Positions 1-7,407 of a stretch of 41,756 nt of DNA are shown piece by piece (within the stretch, counting starts at the first letter, position 1; every line of letters begins with the position of its first letter). The notes beneath the pieces are model-generated. The model was not told the DNA's origin. It made no database searches and was given only the letters and a program-made list of their open reading frames with translations. The DNA is from JARLFX01 sp036404255 (GTDB taxonomy: Bacteria; Acidobacteriota; Terriglobia; Terriglobales; Acidobacteriaceae). The translations under genes were made by a program, and so were the position numbers. The stretch spans positions 1 to 41,756 of the forward strand of contig DASWOP010000186.1 in NCBI GenBank assembly GCA_036404255.1, in the 5' to 3' direction.

Positions 1-1034
1 TTGAGGCTGCCGAAGGCTTCCAGAATGGTTTCGGCGCGGACGATGTTGCCGCGGGATTTCGACATCTTGCTCTCTTCGAAGAGGAGCCAGCCGTGGGCGA
101 CGATCTTCTTCGGCAGAGGCAGGCCAGCGGCTAACAGGAAGGCGGGCCAGTAGACGCAGTGGAAGCGGATGATCTCTTTGCCGACGAGGTGCAGGTCGGC
201 GGGCCAGAATTTGGCGAACTTCTCTTTGTCTTCCGGTGCGTCACTGCCGTAGCCGACGGCGGTCATGTAGTTCGCCAGGGCATCGAGCCAGACGTAGATG
301 ACGTGCTTCGGGTCTCCGGGGACGGGGATGCCCCAGTCGAGGCTGCTGCGCGAGATGGAGAGGTCTTTCAGTGTGCCGGGGACGTAGGTGAGGCCGGTAT
401 CGCTGGTCGCGATCTGTGCGCCTTCGGCCTGGAGATTGCCGCGGAGGAAGGAGAGCACTTCGTTGCGGCGCGTCTCGGGCTGGACATCGAGCTGGCCGGA
501 GTGGATGAGATCGATTAGCTGCTGCTGGAAGGCAGAGAGCTTGAAGTAGTAGTTCTCTTCGCTGACGGTCTCGGTGATGCGGCCGCAGTCGGGACAGGGT
601 GCGCCGACGGGGACATCGACAAAGGCTTCGTCTGAGACGCAGTACTGGCCGGTGTAGGTGTTGAGCGAGATGAAGCCTTTGTCCTTCAGGACAGTGAAGA
701 GCTTCTGCACGCCGCGCTCGTGGGCGGCATCGGTGGTGCGGATGAACTGGTCGTTGGTGAGGCCCATGCGCTTCCAGAGGTCGCTGAAACGAGTGGAGAC
801 CCCGGTGGCAAATTCCATGGGAGAGATGCCTGCTGCTTTGGCGGCGCGCTCGATCTTCTGGCCGTGCTCGTCGGTACCGGTGAGGAACCAGACGTCGTCG
901 CCCAGCAGGCGGCGGCGGCGGGCGACGACGTCGGCCACAATGGTGGTGTATGCGTGGCCGATGTGGGGGCGCGCATTGACGTAGTAGATGGGCGTGGTGA
1001 GATAGAAGTGATTCTTAGTGTCTGGCATGTGCAT
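1..1034 (-). CDS. metG: Methionyl-tRNA synthetase, N-terminal part (runs off the left edge)
   Basis: This class I aminoacyl-tRNA synthetase charges tRNA-Met with methionine in the cytoplasm. About 344 codons are present; the C-terminal part lies beyond base 1. The translation opens TTPIYYVNARPHIGHAYTT, with the HIGH ATP-binding motif close to the N terminus, followed by FLTGTDEHGQK. A zinc-knuckle region (YCVSDEAF, then CPDCGR) follows, and LFEESKMSKSRGN gives the KMSKS loop near the left edge. The start is placed at the ATG at 1034, with a second in-frame ATG two codons later (1028). No clear Shine-Dalgarno sequence is seen before either. The gene diverges from the reductase gene on its right. 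Identity is certain from the paired signature motifs. Confidence 0.96.
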   Translation of the reverse strand, partial: MHMPDTKNHFYLTTPIYYVNARPHIGHAYTTIVADVVARRRRLLGDDVWFLTGTDEHGQKIERAAKAAGISPMEFATGVSTRFSDLWKRMGLTNDQFIRTTDAAHERGVQKLFTVLKDKGFISLNTYTGQYCVSDEAFVDVPVGAPCPDCGRITETVSEENYYFKLSAFQQQLIDLIHSGQLDVQPETRRNEVLSFLRGNLQAEGAQIATSDTGLTYVPGTLKDLSISRSSLDWGIPVPGDPKHVIYVWLDALANYMTAVGYGSDAPEDKEKFAKFWPADLHLVGKEIIRFHCVYWPAFLLAAGLPLPKKIVAHGWLLFEESKMSKSRGNIVRAETILEAFGSL

Positions 1035-1080
1035 CTAAAGGCTCTAGTGCTTAAGTCTAACAGGGTAGCGGGTTTGCTAG

Positions 1081-1250
1081 ACTGCTGAGAACAGCGAAGG
1101 CAGCGAGGCAGCGAGGCAGAGGCGTACCTCAGGGGCTAAAGCCCGCACCTACCTTAGAGGCAAAGGCCAAGACGAAAAGCAAAGACCACAACGAAAAGCA
1201 AAGACAAGACGGAAAGCAGATTCCGCGCGCTGCGCTTCGGAATGACAAAC
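1081..1250. repeat. Composite of REP-like intergenic repeats
   Basis: This metG/ypdA gap holds several repeat-like pieces in a row. First come short iterations of GCAGCGAGGCA (about 1100-1120). Next is GGGGCTAAAGCCC at about 1132-1144, also present in the 4.2-kb intergenic element. Then come imperfect iterations of ACGAAAAGCAAAGAC (about 1170-1210). Last is an inverted repeat ATTCCG (1220-1225) / CGGAAT (1238-1243) ending about 15 bases before the ypdA ribosome-binding site. From memory, such pieces are frequent between genes in Acidobacteriaceae. No coding potential is seen. They may act as REP/BIME-type elements or transcript ends; this is inference. Confidence 0.55.
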
Positions 1251-1261
1251 AAAGAGGGAAG

Positions 1262-2296
1262 ATGACGGAGCAGATGATTACAACCGAGCAGATGATTACG
1301 ACCGATACGCATGATGTGCTGGTGATTGGGGCAGGGCCGACGGGGCTGGCTTGCGCGATTGATGCGAAGCGGCTGGGGCTTTCTGTGGTGCTGGTGGATA
1401 AGGGCTGCCTGACGAATTCGCTCTTTCACTATCCTGCGCATATGACGTTTTTCACGACGCCGGAGCTGCTGGAGATTGGCGATATGCCGTTCTCTACGCC
1501 GAACCAGAAGCCTACGCGGGCGGAGGCGCTGGAGTATTACCGGAAGTGTGCGGAGCACTACAAGCTGGAGGTCCGCCAGTATGAGCGGGTGACTGGAGTG
1601 ACGGACGGGGACGGCGATTTCACTGTGCACACGGAAGACCGCTTCGAGCGGAAGATGGAGCATCGGGCGAAGAAGATCATTGTGGCGACGGGCTACTACG
1701 ATCTGCCGAACTACTGCGGGATTCCGGGTGAAGAGATGAGCAAGGTGATGCATTACTATGACGACGCGCACCCTTACTCCGGGCTGGACGTGGTAGTGAT
1801 TGGCGGCAAAAATTCGGCGGCGATTGCGGCGCTGGAGCTTTGGCGGCACGGCGCGCGGGTGACGCTGGTCCATCGTGGGAAAGAGATGCACCGGCATGTG
1901 AAGTACTGGATCCTGCCGGACATCAACAACCGCATCAAGAACAAGGAAGTGACGGGCTACTTTGAGAGCACGGTTTCGCGGATCGACAAGGATACCGTGA
2001 CGATCCAGACGCCGGAGGGCGAAAGGACGATTCCGAATCACTTTGTGTTCGCGCTGACGGGCTATCACCCGGACTTCAGTTTTCTGGAAAAGATCGGCAT
2101 CAAGCTGGACGCGGCGAATGCGCGGTGCCCGGTGTGTAATCCGAAGTCACTGGAGTCGAACGTGCCGGGCATCTACGTGGCCGGGGTGATTGTGGGCGGG
2201 GAGCGGACCAACGAGATCTTCATTGAGAATGGGCGCTTCCATGGCACCCAGATCGCAGGCGACCTGCGCAAGAAGCTGGTAGCAAAGCCTGCCTGA
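1262..2296 (+). CDS. ypdA: YpdA-family FAD/NAD(P)H-dependent reductase (putative bacillithiol disulfide reductase)
   Basis: This 344-residue two-dinucleotide-binding flavoprotein resembles thioredoxin reductase and follows the YpdA pattern. It has GAGPTG near residue 24 for FAD, FHYPAHMTFFTTPE, VATGYYDLPN, a second Rossmann motif VIGGKNSA near 180, and a C-terminal GIYVAGVIVGG...IFIENGRFHG. YpdA proteins reduce oxidised bacillithiol in the cytosol. The ATG at 1262 follows an AGAGGG Shine-Dalgarno; ATGs at 1274 and 1292 are alternatives created by a tandem repeat. Two oddities: the cysteine that follows GGGP in Firmicutes YpdA is Thr27 here, and a CPVC pair appears at 289-292. Family placement is firm; the substrate is inferred. 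Confidence 0.88.
   Translation: MTEQMITTEQMITTDTHDVLVIGAGPTGLACAIDAKRLGLSVVLVDKGCLTNSLFHYPAHMTFFTTPELLEIGDMPFSTPNQKPTRAEALEYYRKCAEHYKLEVRQYERVTGVTDGDGDFTVHTEDRFERKMEHRAKKIIVATGYYDLPNYCGIPGEEMSKVMHYYDDAHPYSGLDVVVIGGKNSAAIAALELWRHGARVTLVHRGKEMHRHVKYWILPDINNRIKNKEVTGYFESTVSRIDKDTVTIQTPEGERTIPNHFVFALTGYHPDFSFLEKIGIKLDAANARCPVCNPKSLESNVPGIYVAGVIVGGERTNEIFIENGRFHGTQIAGDLRKKLVAKPA
1268..1303 (+). repeat. Two tandem 18-bp units at the start of ypdA
   Basis: Two adjacent 18-bp units, GAGCAGATGATTACAACC and GAGCAGATGATTACGACC, differ by one base. They encode EQMITT twice and lie before the conserved FAD-binding fold, so they lengthen only the N-terminal tail. Each unit contains an in-frame ATG, so unit number could change length or start choice without shifting the frame. 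Confidence 0.9.
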
Positions 2297-2353
2297 GCAT
2301 GAGAGCTGCCCACCGCTTCTCAGGGGTGGTGCAGTGGAGTTACCATCAAACCT

Positions 2354-4189
2354 ATGACTCGTCTCCTGCCGCGGACTATCCTGGGCCAGTTGATCGCGGG
2401 AACCGTGCTGGCACAGGCGGTGCTGCTTGCGCTATTTCTGTCCCTCACGGTGCGGCATGAACTGGAGCGCGACGTTGCCATCAATGCGCAGCGGCTGCAG
2501 AACCAGACGATGCTGCTGGCGCAGCTGGTGCGGCGTCCGCTGGAGATACGCGACGCCGAGCAGACAGAGAGCCTGGTAGAGGCGGTACGGGCCTCCACGG
2601 TGATCCGGTCCGCGCGCATCACCGATCTGGAGGGCAATACTCTGGCGCTCAGTCCGGCGACGGGAGAGCCGCTGGACAGCCGCGAATTGCCGCAGATCTA
2701 CCTGCCGCTCACCTATCGCGCCTTTCGCGGCGAGAATGGTGAGATCGAGGGGATGGCTCCGGTGCTCTCTGACGGGCGGACAATTGCGCTGGCATGGATC
2801 GAACTGGATCCGGCTATTTTGCATCGCCAGCCTATCTCGCTGGTGAAAAACTCCATGCAGTACGCCATCCTGGCCATCCTGGCCAATCTGCTGCTGGTGG
2901 TGGTGCTGTCGCAGACTATCTCACGCCCTGTGAGCTTGCTGGTGGCGGGAACCAGGGAACTGGCGCACGATCCGGAGCACTCCAGCAGATTTCCCCTGCC
3001 GGTGACCACGTTCAATGAGGTTGGCGACCTGACGCGCAGCTTCAACACAACGGTGCTGGAATTGCGGGAACAGCGCGCAGGATTGCGCGATACGCTGGCC
3101 ATGCTGGACGCACTGCTGGCCACGGCACCCATTGGCTTTGCATTCTATGATCGCGACCTGTGCTATGTGCGGGTGAACCAGTACCTGGCAAACATCAACG
3201 GCAGCCCGATTCTGCATCATGTGGGGCGGCGCGTGCGAGATATCGTTCCGCAGGCAGTGGGGCCAGTGATCGAGGCGGGTATCCAGCAGGTATTCGACAC
3301 GGGCCAGCCGCTGCTGGAAGTGGATATGACAGCTGAAACACTATCCCAGCCGGGGGTACAGCGGAGTTGGACTACGAGTTTCTATCCCGTCTATGCGGCG
3401 GAGGACGAGGTTCGGTGGGTGGGTGCGGTGGTGATCGAGACGACGCAGCGCCGGCAATCGGAAGATGCGATGCGGAAGACGGAGAAACTGGCTGCTGCAG
3501 GGCGGCTGGCAGCATCCATTGCACATGAGATCAATAATCCGCTGGAGGCAGTCACCAATCTGCTTTATCTGCTGAAGACGCAGCCGTCTCTCGATGCGGA
3601 AGCGCGTGATTATGCTGAATCGGCACAACGCGAACTGGGGAGAGTAGCGCAGATCACGCAGCAGACACTGCGCTTTTATCGCCAGTCCACGCAGCCGACC
3701 TCAGCGAAGCTGGGGGAGATCCTGGATTCAGTGCTGCTGCTGTTCCATGCGCGCATCGAGAGCACCAAGGTAGAAGTGAGCTGCGACTATGCGCCAACGA
3801 GCGAGTTGCGTGCGTTTGGCGGTGAGCTGCGGCAGCTCTTTGCTAACCTGATCGGAAATGCCGTCGATGCCATGCCGGGAGGTGGACGGCTGCTGCTGCG
3901 AGTGCGTCCGGCACGCGGGTGGAGCGGCGACGAGACGGTGGAGGGCGTGCGTGTGACCGTGGCCGATACCGGGAGCGGAATGCCGGAAGCGGTGCGCCGC
4001 CGCATATTTGAGCCGTTCTTCACGACGAAGGAAGCGACTGGTACGGGACTTGGACTCTGGGTGAGCGAAGAGATTGTGCTGAAGCACGGTGGGCACATGA
4101 AGGTTCGCAGCAGGACCGCTAAGCCTTCTGGCACGGTCTTTACCGTCTTCTTTCCTTATGACGGCATTGCACCGAAGCGGAACAGCTAG
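2354..4189 (+). CDS. Membrane sensor histidine kinase (HAMP-PAS-HisKA-HATPase)
   Basis: This 611-residue two-component sensor has a first membrane segment (about 9-32), a periplasmic loop of about 135 residues, a second membrane segment (about 170-188), a HAMP linker (about 189-240) and a PAS domain (about 243-365). The dimerisation helix carries the phospho-acceptor His391 in IAHEINNPLEAV. The ATPase domain shows NLIGNAVDAMP, DTGSGMPE and GTGLGLWVSEE. No response regulator is adjacent, so it is an orphan here; the regulators at 13.8-15.2 kb are possible but unproven partners. No good Shine-Dalgarno precedes the ATG; TACCAT lies 7 nt upstream, suggesting a possible leaderless start. The TAG stop lies in the left arm of an inverted repeat. 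Confidence 0.93.
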   Translation: MTRLLPRTILGQLIAGTVLAQAVLLALFLSLTVRHELERDVAINAQRLQNQTMLLAQLVRRPLEIRDAEQTESLVEAVRASTVIRSARITDLEGNTLALSPATGEPLDSRELPQIYLPLTYRAFRGENGEIEGMAPVLSDGRTIALAWIELDPAILHRQPISLVKNSMQYAILAILANLLLVVVLSQTISRPVSLLVAGTRELAHDPEHSSRFPLPVTTFNEVGDLTRSFNTTVLELREQRAGLRDTLAMLDALLATAPIGFAFYDRDLCYVRVNQYLANINGSPILHHVGRRVRDIVPQAVGPVIEAGIQQVFDTGQPLLEVDMTAETLSQPGVQRSWTTSFYPVYAAEDEVRWVGAVVIETTQRRQSEDAMRKTEKLAAAGRLAASIAHEINNPLEAVTNLLYLLKTQPSLDAEARDYAESAQRELGRVAQITQQTLRFYRQSTQPTSAKLGEILDSVLLLFHARIESTKVEVSCDYAPTSELRAFGGELRQLFANLIGNAVDAMPGGGRLLLRVRPARGWSGDETVEGVRVTVADTGSGMPEAVRRRIFEPFFTTKEATGTGLGLWVSEEIVLKHGGHMKVRSRTAKPSGTVFTVFFPYDGIAPKRNS

Positions 4190-4356
4190 AGCATTTTCAG
4201 CGGTTCTTCCGGGGCTAAAGCCCCTTCCGCAGTGGAGCAGCGTTCCGTGCGGGCTGAAGCCGGGGGGCTTAATCCAGGCAATTTTGCTGGTTCACGCGAT
4301 CTGGCTTGATCCAATTCGTCAACTGATGTTAACACTTGAAACAAAGATGCTCTAGC
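4185..4356. repeat. MITE-like element with GCTAGAGCAT inverted ends
   Basis: A perfect 10-bp terminal inverted repeat (GCTAGAGCAT at 4185-4194, ATGCTCTAGC at 4347-4356) bounds about 170 bp between two convergent genes. The interior carries the palindromic GGGGCTAAAGCCCC and a related GGGCTGAAGCC. The arms supply the TAG stop codons of both the histidine kinase and the ABC permease. No transposase gene and no clear target-site duplication are seen. It could be a non-autonomous mobile element, a REP-type element or a long bidirectional terminator. Confidence 0.6.
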
Positions 4357-5188
4357 CGATCACGCGGCGCTTGAAGCCGCGAATCCCTACATAGCCGAGC
4401 ACGATCAGCGAGACCGTAAGCATGATCAGGATGGCGAGGTGGTGCATGGACGGCAAGGATGGCGTCAGGGCGGCGCGCAGGCCTTCGCTCATATAGACGA
4501 TGGGGTTGATGAGAACGAAGATCTGCAGCCAGCGGAGATGATTCAGCGCAGCCCAGGGATAGTAGACACAGCCCAGGAAGGTGATGGGCATAATCACTAC
4601 GCCGAAGATCAGGCCGATCTGCTGGGGTCTTACGCTGGTGCCGATAACGAGGCCGAGAGCGCCTGCGGTGAGTGAGGCCAAGGCAATAACAGCAATGAGA
4701 AAGAGCCAGCTGGTGACGTGGACCTTCACCGGCTCGGTGGGGATGTAGTACGCCAGTGGGAAGACGACCGCGGCGGCGAGCACGCTCTGCATGGCGGAGA
4801 AGAAGACTTTTTCCAGTGCGACAAAGGAGACGGGCAGCGGACACATGACGCGGTCATCGATCTCGCGGGTGATGCCGAACTCTTGCGCGAGCGGAAGAGC
4901 CACCGCGGCGATACCGCTGAACATGATTGCAACGGCCATCAATCCGGGCAGGATCACGGTGCCGAAGCCGCCGCTGGAACTGGCCATTGCGGTGGTGGGA
5001 TTTGTGCCGCCGGTCATGTGGGGCATGATGTAGGTGAAGACGAAGAGGAAGAGCAGGGGATTCATGCAGATGCGGATGATGAAGGGAAAGAGTTCGCGGC
5101 GCAGGACGTAGAGATCGCGCAGCAGCAGGCCCTGAAAGGCATGAAGATAGCGCATGGCGACGCTCGATGATTGTTCCGGATTCTGCAA
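4352..5188 (-). CDS. ABC-2 type transporter permease (DrrB/NodJ-like)
   Basis: A 278-residue integral membrane protein of the ABC-2 export family, with about six hydrophobic segments; the family motif region reads VVIMPITFLGCVYYPW. It should pair with the ATPase encoded immediately upstream (36-base gap) as a DrrAB-like exporter in the inner membrane. The start is TTG at 5188, chosen because a strong AAAGGAG lies 5-6 bases before it; the ATG at 5155 has no such site. This is the last gene of the RND/ABC operon. The TAG stop sits in the inverted end of the downstream repeat element. The substrate cannot be told from sequence. Confidence 0.88.
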   Translation of the reverse strand: MQNPEQSSSVAMRYLHAFQGLLLRDLYVLRRELFPFIIRICMNPLLFLFVFTYIMPHMTGGTNPTTAMASSSGGFGTVILPGLMAVAIMFSGIAAVALPLAQEFGITREIDDRVMCPLPVSFVALEKVFFSAMQSVLAAAVVFPLAYYIPTEPVKVHVTSWLFLIAVIALASLTAGALGLVIGTSVRPQQIGLIFGVVIMPITFLGCVYYPWAALNHLRWLQIFVLINPIVYMSEGLRAALTPSLPSMHHLAILIMLTVSLIVLGYVGIRGFKRRVIG

Positions 5189-5224
5189 GCGGTCTCCTTT
5201 GTAACGTTCGCGCGAGTGTGCGGT

Positions 5225-6166
5225 TTACTCGCGCAGGTCTCGGCCGGTAAGGCGGATAAAGACGGTTTCAAGACTGGGCTCGGTGATACGCAGGTCGCGG
5301 AGGCCGTAGGCGTTCGCCTCCTGCACCAAGCCGGAGAGCAGGCCGTCGGCATTCTGCGCGAAGACACGGAGGCCATCTGGCGTTATTTCGACGCTGGAGA
5401 TACCGTTCATTTCGCGGACGCGGTTGGCAAGCTGCCCGGCTCCTTCGGTATGGCGCAGGTCGAGAGCGTAGAGGGTTTCGGCACCGGCGGAGTTCTTCAG
5501 CGCGGCTGGGGAGTCCTGCACGAGGATCCTGCCGTGGTCGATGATGGCGACGCGCTCGCAGAGCTCATCGGCCTCTTCCATGTAGTGTGTGGTGAGTACG
5601 ACGGTGATGCCTTCGTGGCGGAGGTTGCGGACGGCATCCCACATGGCGATGCGGCTCTGGGGATCGAGCCCGGCGCTGGGTTCGTCCAGGAAGAGCACCT
5701 TGGGACGGTGAGCGATGGCGCGGGCGATCTGCACGCGCTGGGCCAGGCCGCCGGAGAGCTGCGCTGGATATGCCTTGACGCGCTCACTGAGGTGGAACTG
5801 CTGCAGCAGGGCGTTGGTGCGGTCGCGCGCCTCGGCGGGGCTGAAGCCGAAGTAGAGGCAGTGGAAGTAGATGTTCTCGTAGATGGTGCAGGAGCGGTCC
5901 AGGGTGTTGTACTGCGGCACTACGCCCATGGAACGGCGGGCCAGCGCGGGCTGGGCAACGACGTCTATTCCGGCAATGCGGACCCGGCCTGCGGTGGGCA
6001 GAGCGCGCGTGGTGCATACGCTGATGGTCGTGGTCTTGCCCGCGCCGTTGGGGCCGAGCAGTCCGAAGAGCTCACCCTCTTTTACGGACAGGTCGATGCC
6101 GTCGATGGCGACGACACGGTCCTTGCCTTCGTAGACCTTGGCGAGTTTTTCGATTTGGACGATCAC
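5225..6166 (-). CDS. ABC transporter ATP-binding protein (DrrA/CcmA-like)
   Basis: This 313-residue ATPase has Walker A GPNGAGKTTT, signature LSGGLAQRVQIARAI, Walker B VLFLDEPSAGLDP and the switch histidine in TTHYMEEADEL. The C-terminal extension (after about residue 220) is typical of the DrrA/NodI drug- or lipid-export subfamily. It energises the permease encoded just downstream. The start is GTG at 6166 with no Shine-Dalgarno; a perfect TATAAT lies 6 nt upstream, which suggests its own promoter and a leaderless transcript inside the larger operon. The 39-bp gap from the adaptor gene holds this box. Confidence 0.93.
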   Translation of the reverse strand: MIVQIEKLAKVYEGKDRVVAIDGIDLSVKEGELFGLLGPNGAGKTTTISVCTTRALPTAGRVRIAGIDVVAQPALARRSMGVVPQYNTLDRSCTIYENIYFHCLYFGFSPAEARDRTNALLQQFHLSERVKAYPAQLSGGLAQRVQIARAIAHRPKVLFLDEPSAGLDPQSRIAMWDAVRNLRHEGITVVLTTHYMEEADELCERVAIIDHGRILVQDSPAALKNSAGAETLYALDLRHTEGAGQLANRVREMNGISSVEITPDGLRVFAQNADGLLSGLVQEANAYGLRDLRITEPSLETVFIRLTGRDLRE

Positions 6167-6172
6167 TGGTTG

Positions 6173-6178
6173 ATTATA
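6173..6178 (-). promoter_or_regulatory. Candidate -10 box TATAAT for a leaderless ABC ATPase transcript
   Basis: On the minus strand TATAAT is followed by six bases and then the GTG start, so transcription would begin at or beside the start codon. A -35-like TTCACG lies 15 bp upstream, a short spacing and a weak match. This would let the ABC pair be expressed apart from the RND genes. Confidence 0.5.
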
Positions 6179-6205
6179 GGATGCACGCGGCTCCGTGAAT
6201 GGAGA

Positions 6206-7405
6206 CTACGGCTGCGGGAGGACCTTTGCGCCGTCTACCACGGCATCACCGGCGCTGGTGACCACAACGTCGCCGGCTTGCAGACCGCTGAGGACTTCAA
6301 CCGTGGTTCCGGTATCGCGGCCAAGCACGAGCGTGTGCAGGTGAACGATGTTGTTGCTATCGACCACCGCAGCCTGCGGGCCCGCGGAACGCATGATGAG
6401 TGCGTTTGAGGGGAGCAGTACCGGGGGCGTGGCGTTCTGGATGCTGAACTGCACTGAGGCGTACATGCCGGGCAGGATACGCATGTCTTTGTTGGGCAGA
6501 TCGACCTCGACGAGCATGGTGCGTGTGCCGGGATCAATTGCCTGGCTGGTGCGAGTCACCGTCCCGATGAAGTTGCTGCCGGGGAGTTCGCGGATGGCTA
6601 CGGTGGCCTTTTGCCCGGTGACCATCGCATCGGCGTTGGCCTGCGGCACACTGGTGAAGACGCGTACCTGACCTGCCTGACCGATGGTGAACATTTGTGT
6701 GACAGAGTTGGCGCTGCCCAGGCTGATGAGCGACCCGGTATCGATGCTGCGTGCAAGTATGACGCCGTCAAACGGCGCAACGACGCGGGAGAACCCGAGT
6801 TGCTCCTGCAGGCTGCGGACGTTGGCTTCGCCTGCGGCGATATTGGCCTTAGCTGCTGCTACGGTGGCCTGTTGTGCGTTGTAGTTGGCGTTCTGCGTGT
6901 CGGCATCCTGTTTGGAGACGACGCCTTGCTGTTGCAGCGCGGTCCAGCGCGTATTGGTGACGGAGGCGAGTTGCTCGTTGGCCTGTGCCTGCGCCAGAGC
7001 TGCCTTCAACTGGCCCACGGTGGCCTGTGCCTGCCGGAGTGCCTGTTCGGTGGTGGGGTCTTCAATGACAGCAAGGAGCTGGCCCTTGCGGACGTGGTCG
7101 CCGATGTCGACATAGCGTGCCTTCACGTAGCCATTGGTGCGAGCGTAGATGGACGTCTGGGCAAATGCCTGCACGCTGCCAGGGAGGGTGAGCAGGCCGC
7201 TGGCGGTGCCAGTGGTGATGCTGGTTGTGGTAACAAGCGGCGGCCCGGCGTTCTCAGCCGACTGCTTCTTGAGCTCATGCTCGTTGCGCAGGCGCGGCAG
7301 CATAAAAAGCACCGCAACGACGGCGAGCAGAAGGAAAAATCCAGCGACCGCAATAGCGGGTTTGCGCTGTGAGGGTTCAGGCGAGTTGGTTGTTGGGTCT
7401 GCCAT
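6206..7405 (-). CDS. RND efflux periplasmic adaptor (membrane fusion protein)
   Basis: A 399-residue HlyD/AcrA-type adaptor with an N-terminal membrane anchor (about 17-37, AIAVAGFFLLLAVVAVLFML) and no lipobox cysteine. The barrel-sandwich part reads YVKARYVDIGDHVRKGQLLA. An alpha-hairpin rich in Ala and Gln follows (about 125-200), then the second half-motif FSRVVAPFDGVILARSIDTG and a beta-barrel domain. It bridges the inner-membrane pump to an outer-membrane channel in the periplasm. The ATG at 7405 lies 2 bases after the RND permease stop, so the two are translated together. As it sits between RND and ABC genes, it could serve either transporter. Confidence 0.93.
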   Translation of the reverse strand: MADPTTNSPEPSQRKPAIAVAGFFLLLAVVAVLFMLPRLRNEHELKKQSAENAGPPLVTTTSITTGTASGLLTLPGSVQAFAQTSIYARTNGYVKARYVDIGDHVRKGQLLAVIEDPTTEQALRQAQATVGQLKAALAQAQANEQLASVTNTRWTALQQQGVVSKQDADTQNANYNAQQATVAAAKANIAAGEANVRSLQEQLGFSRVVAPFDGVILARSIDTGSLISLGSANSVTQMFTIGQAGQVRVFTSVPQANADAMVTGQKATVAIRELPGSNFIGTVTRTSQAIDPGTRTMLVEVDLPNKDMRILPGMYASVQFSIQNATPPVLLPSNALIMRSAGPQAAVVDSNNIVHLHTLVLGRDTGTTVEVLSGLQAGDVVVTSAGDAVVDGAKVLPQP

Positions 7406-7407
7406 CG

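Noticed and set aside
4185..4356. Complete insertion sequence
   Set aside because: There is no transposase frame within the inverted ends and no clear target-site duplication, so only a MITE-like or REP-like call is made.
5171..6409. 412-codon open frame on the plus strand
   Set aside because: Antisense to the ABC ATPase gene; it also crosses the gap between two minus-strand genes and shows no family motif.
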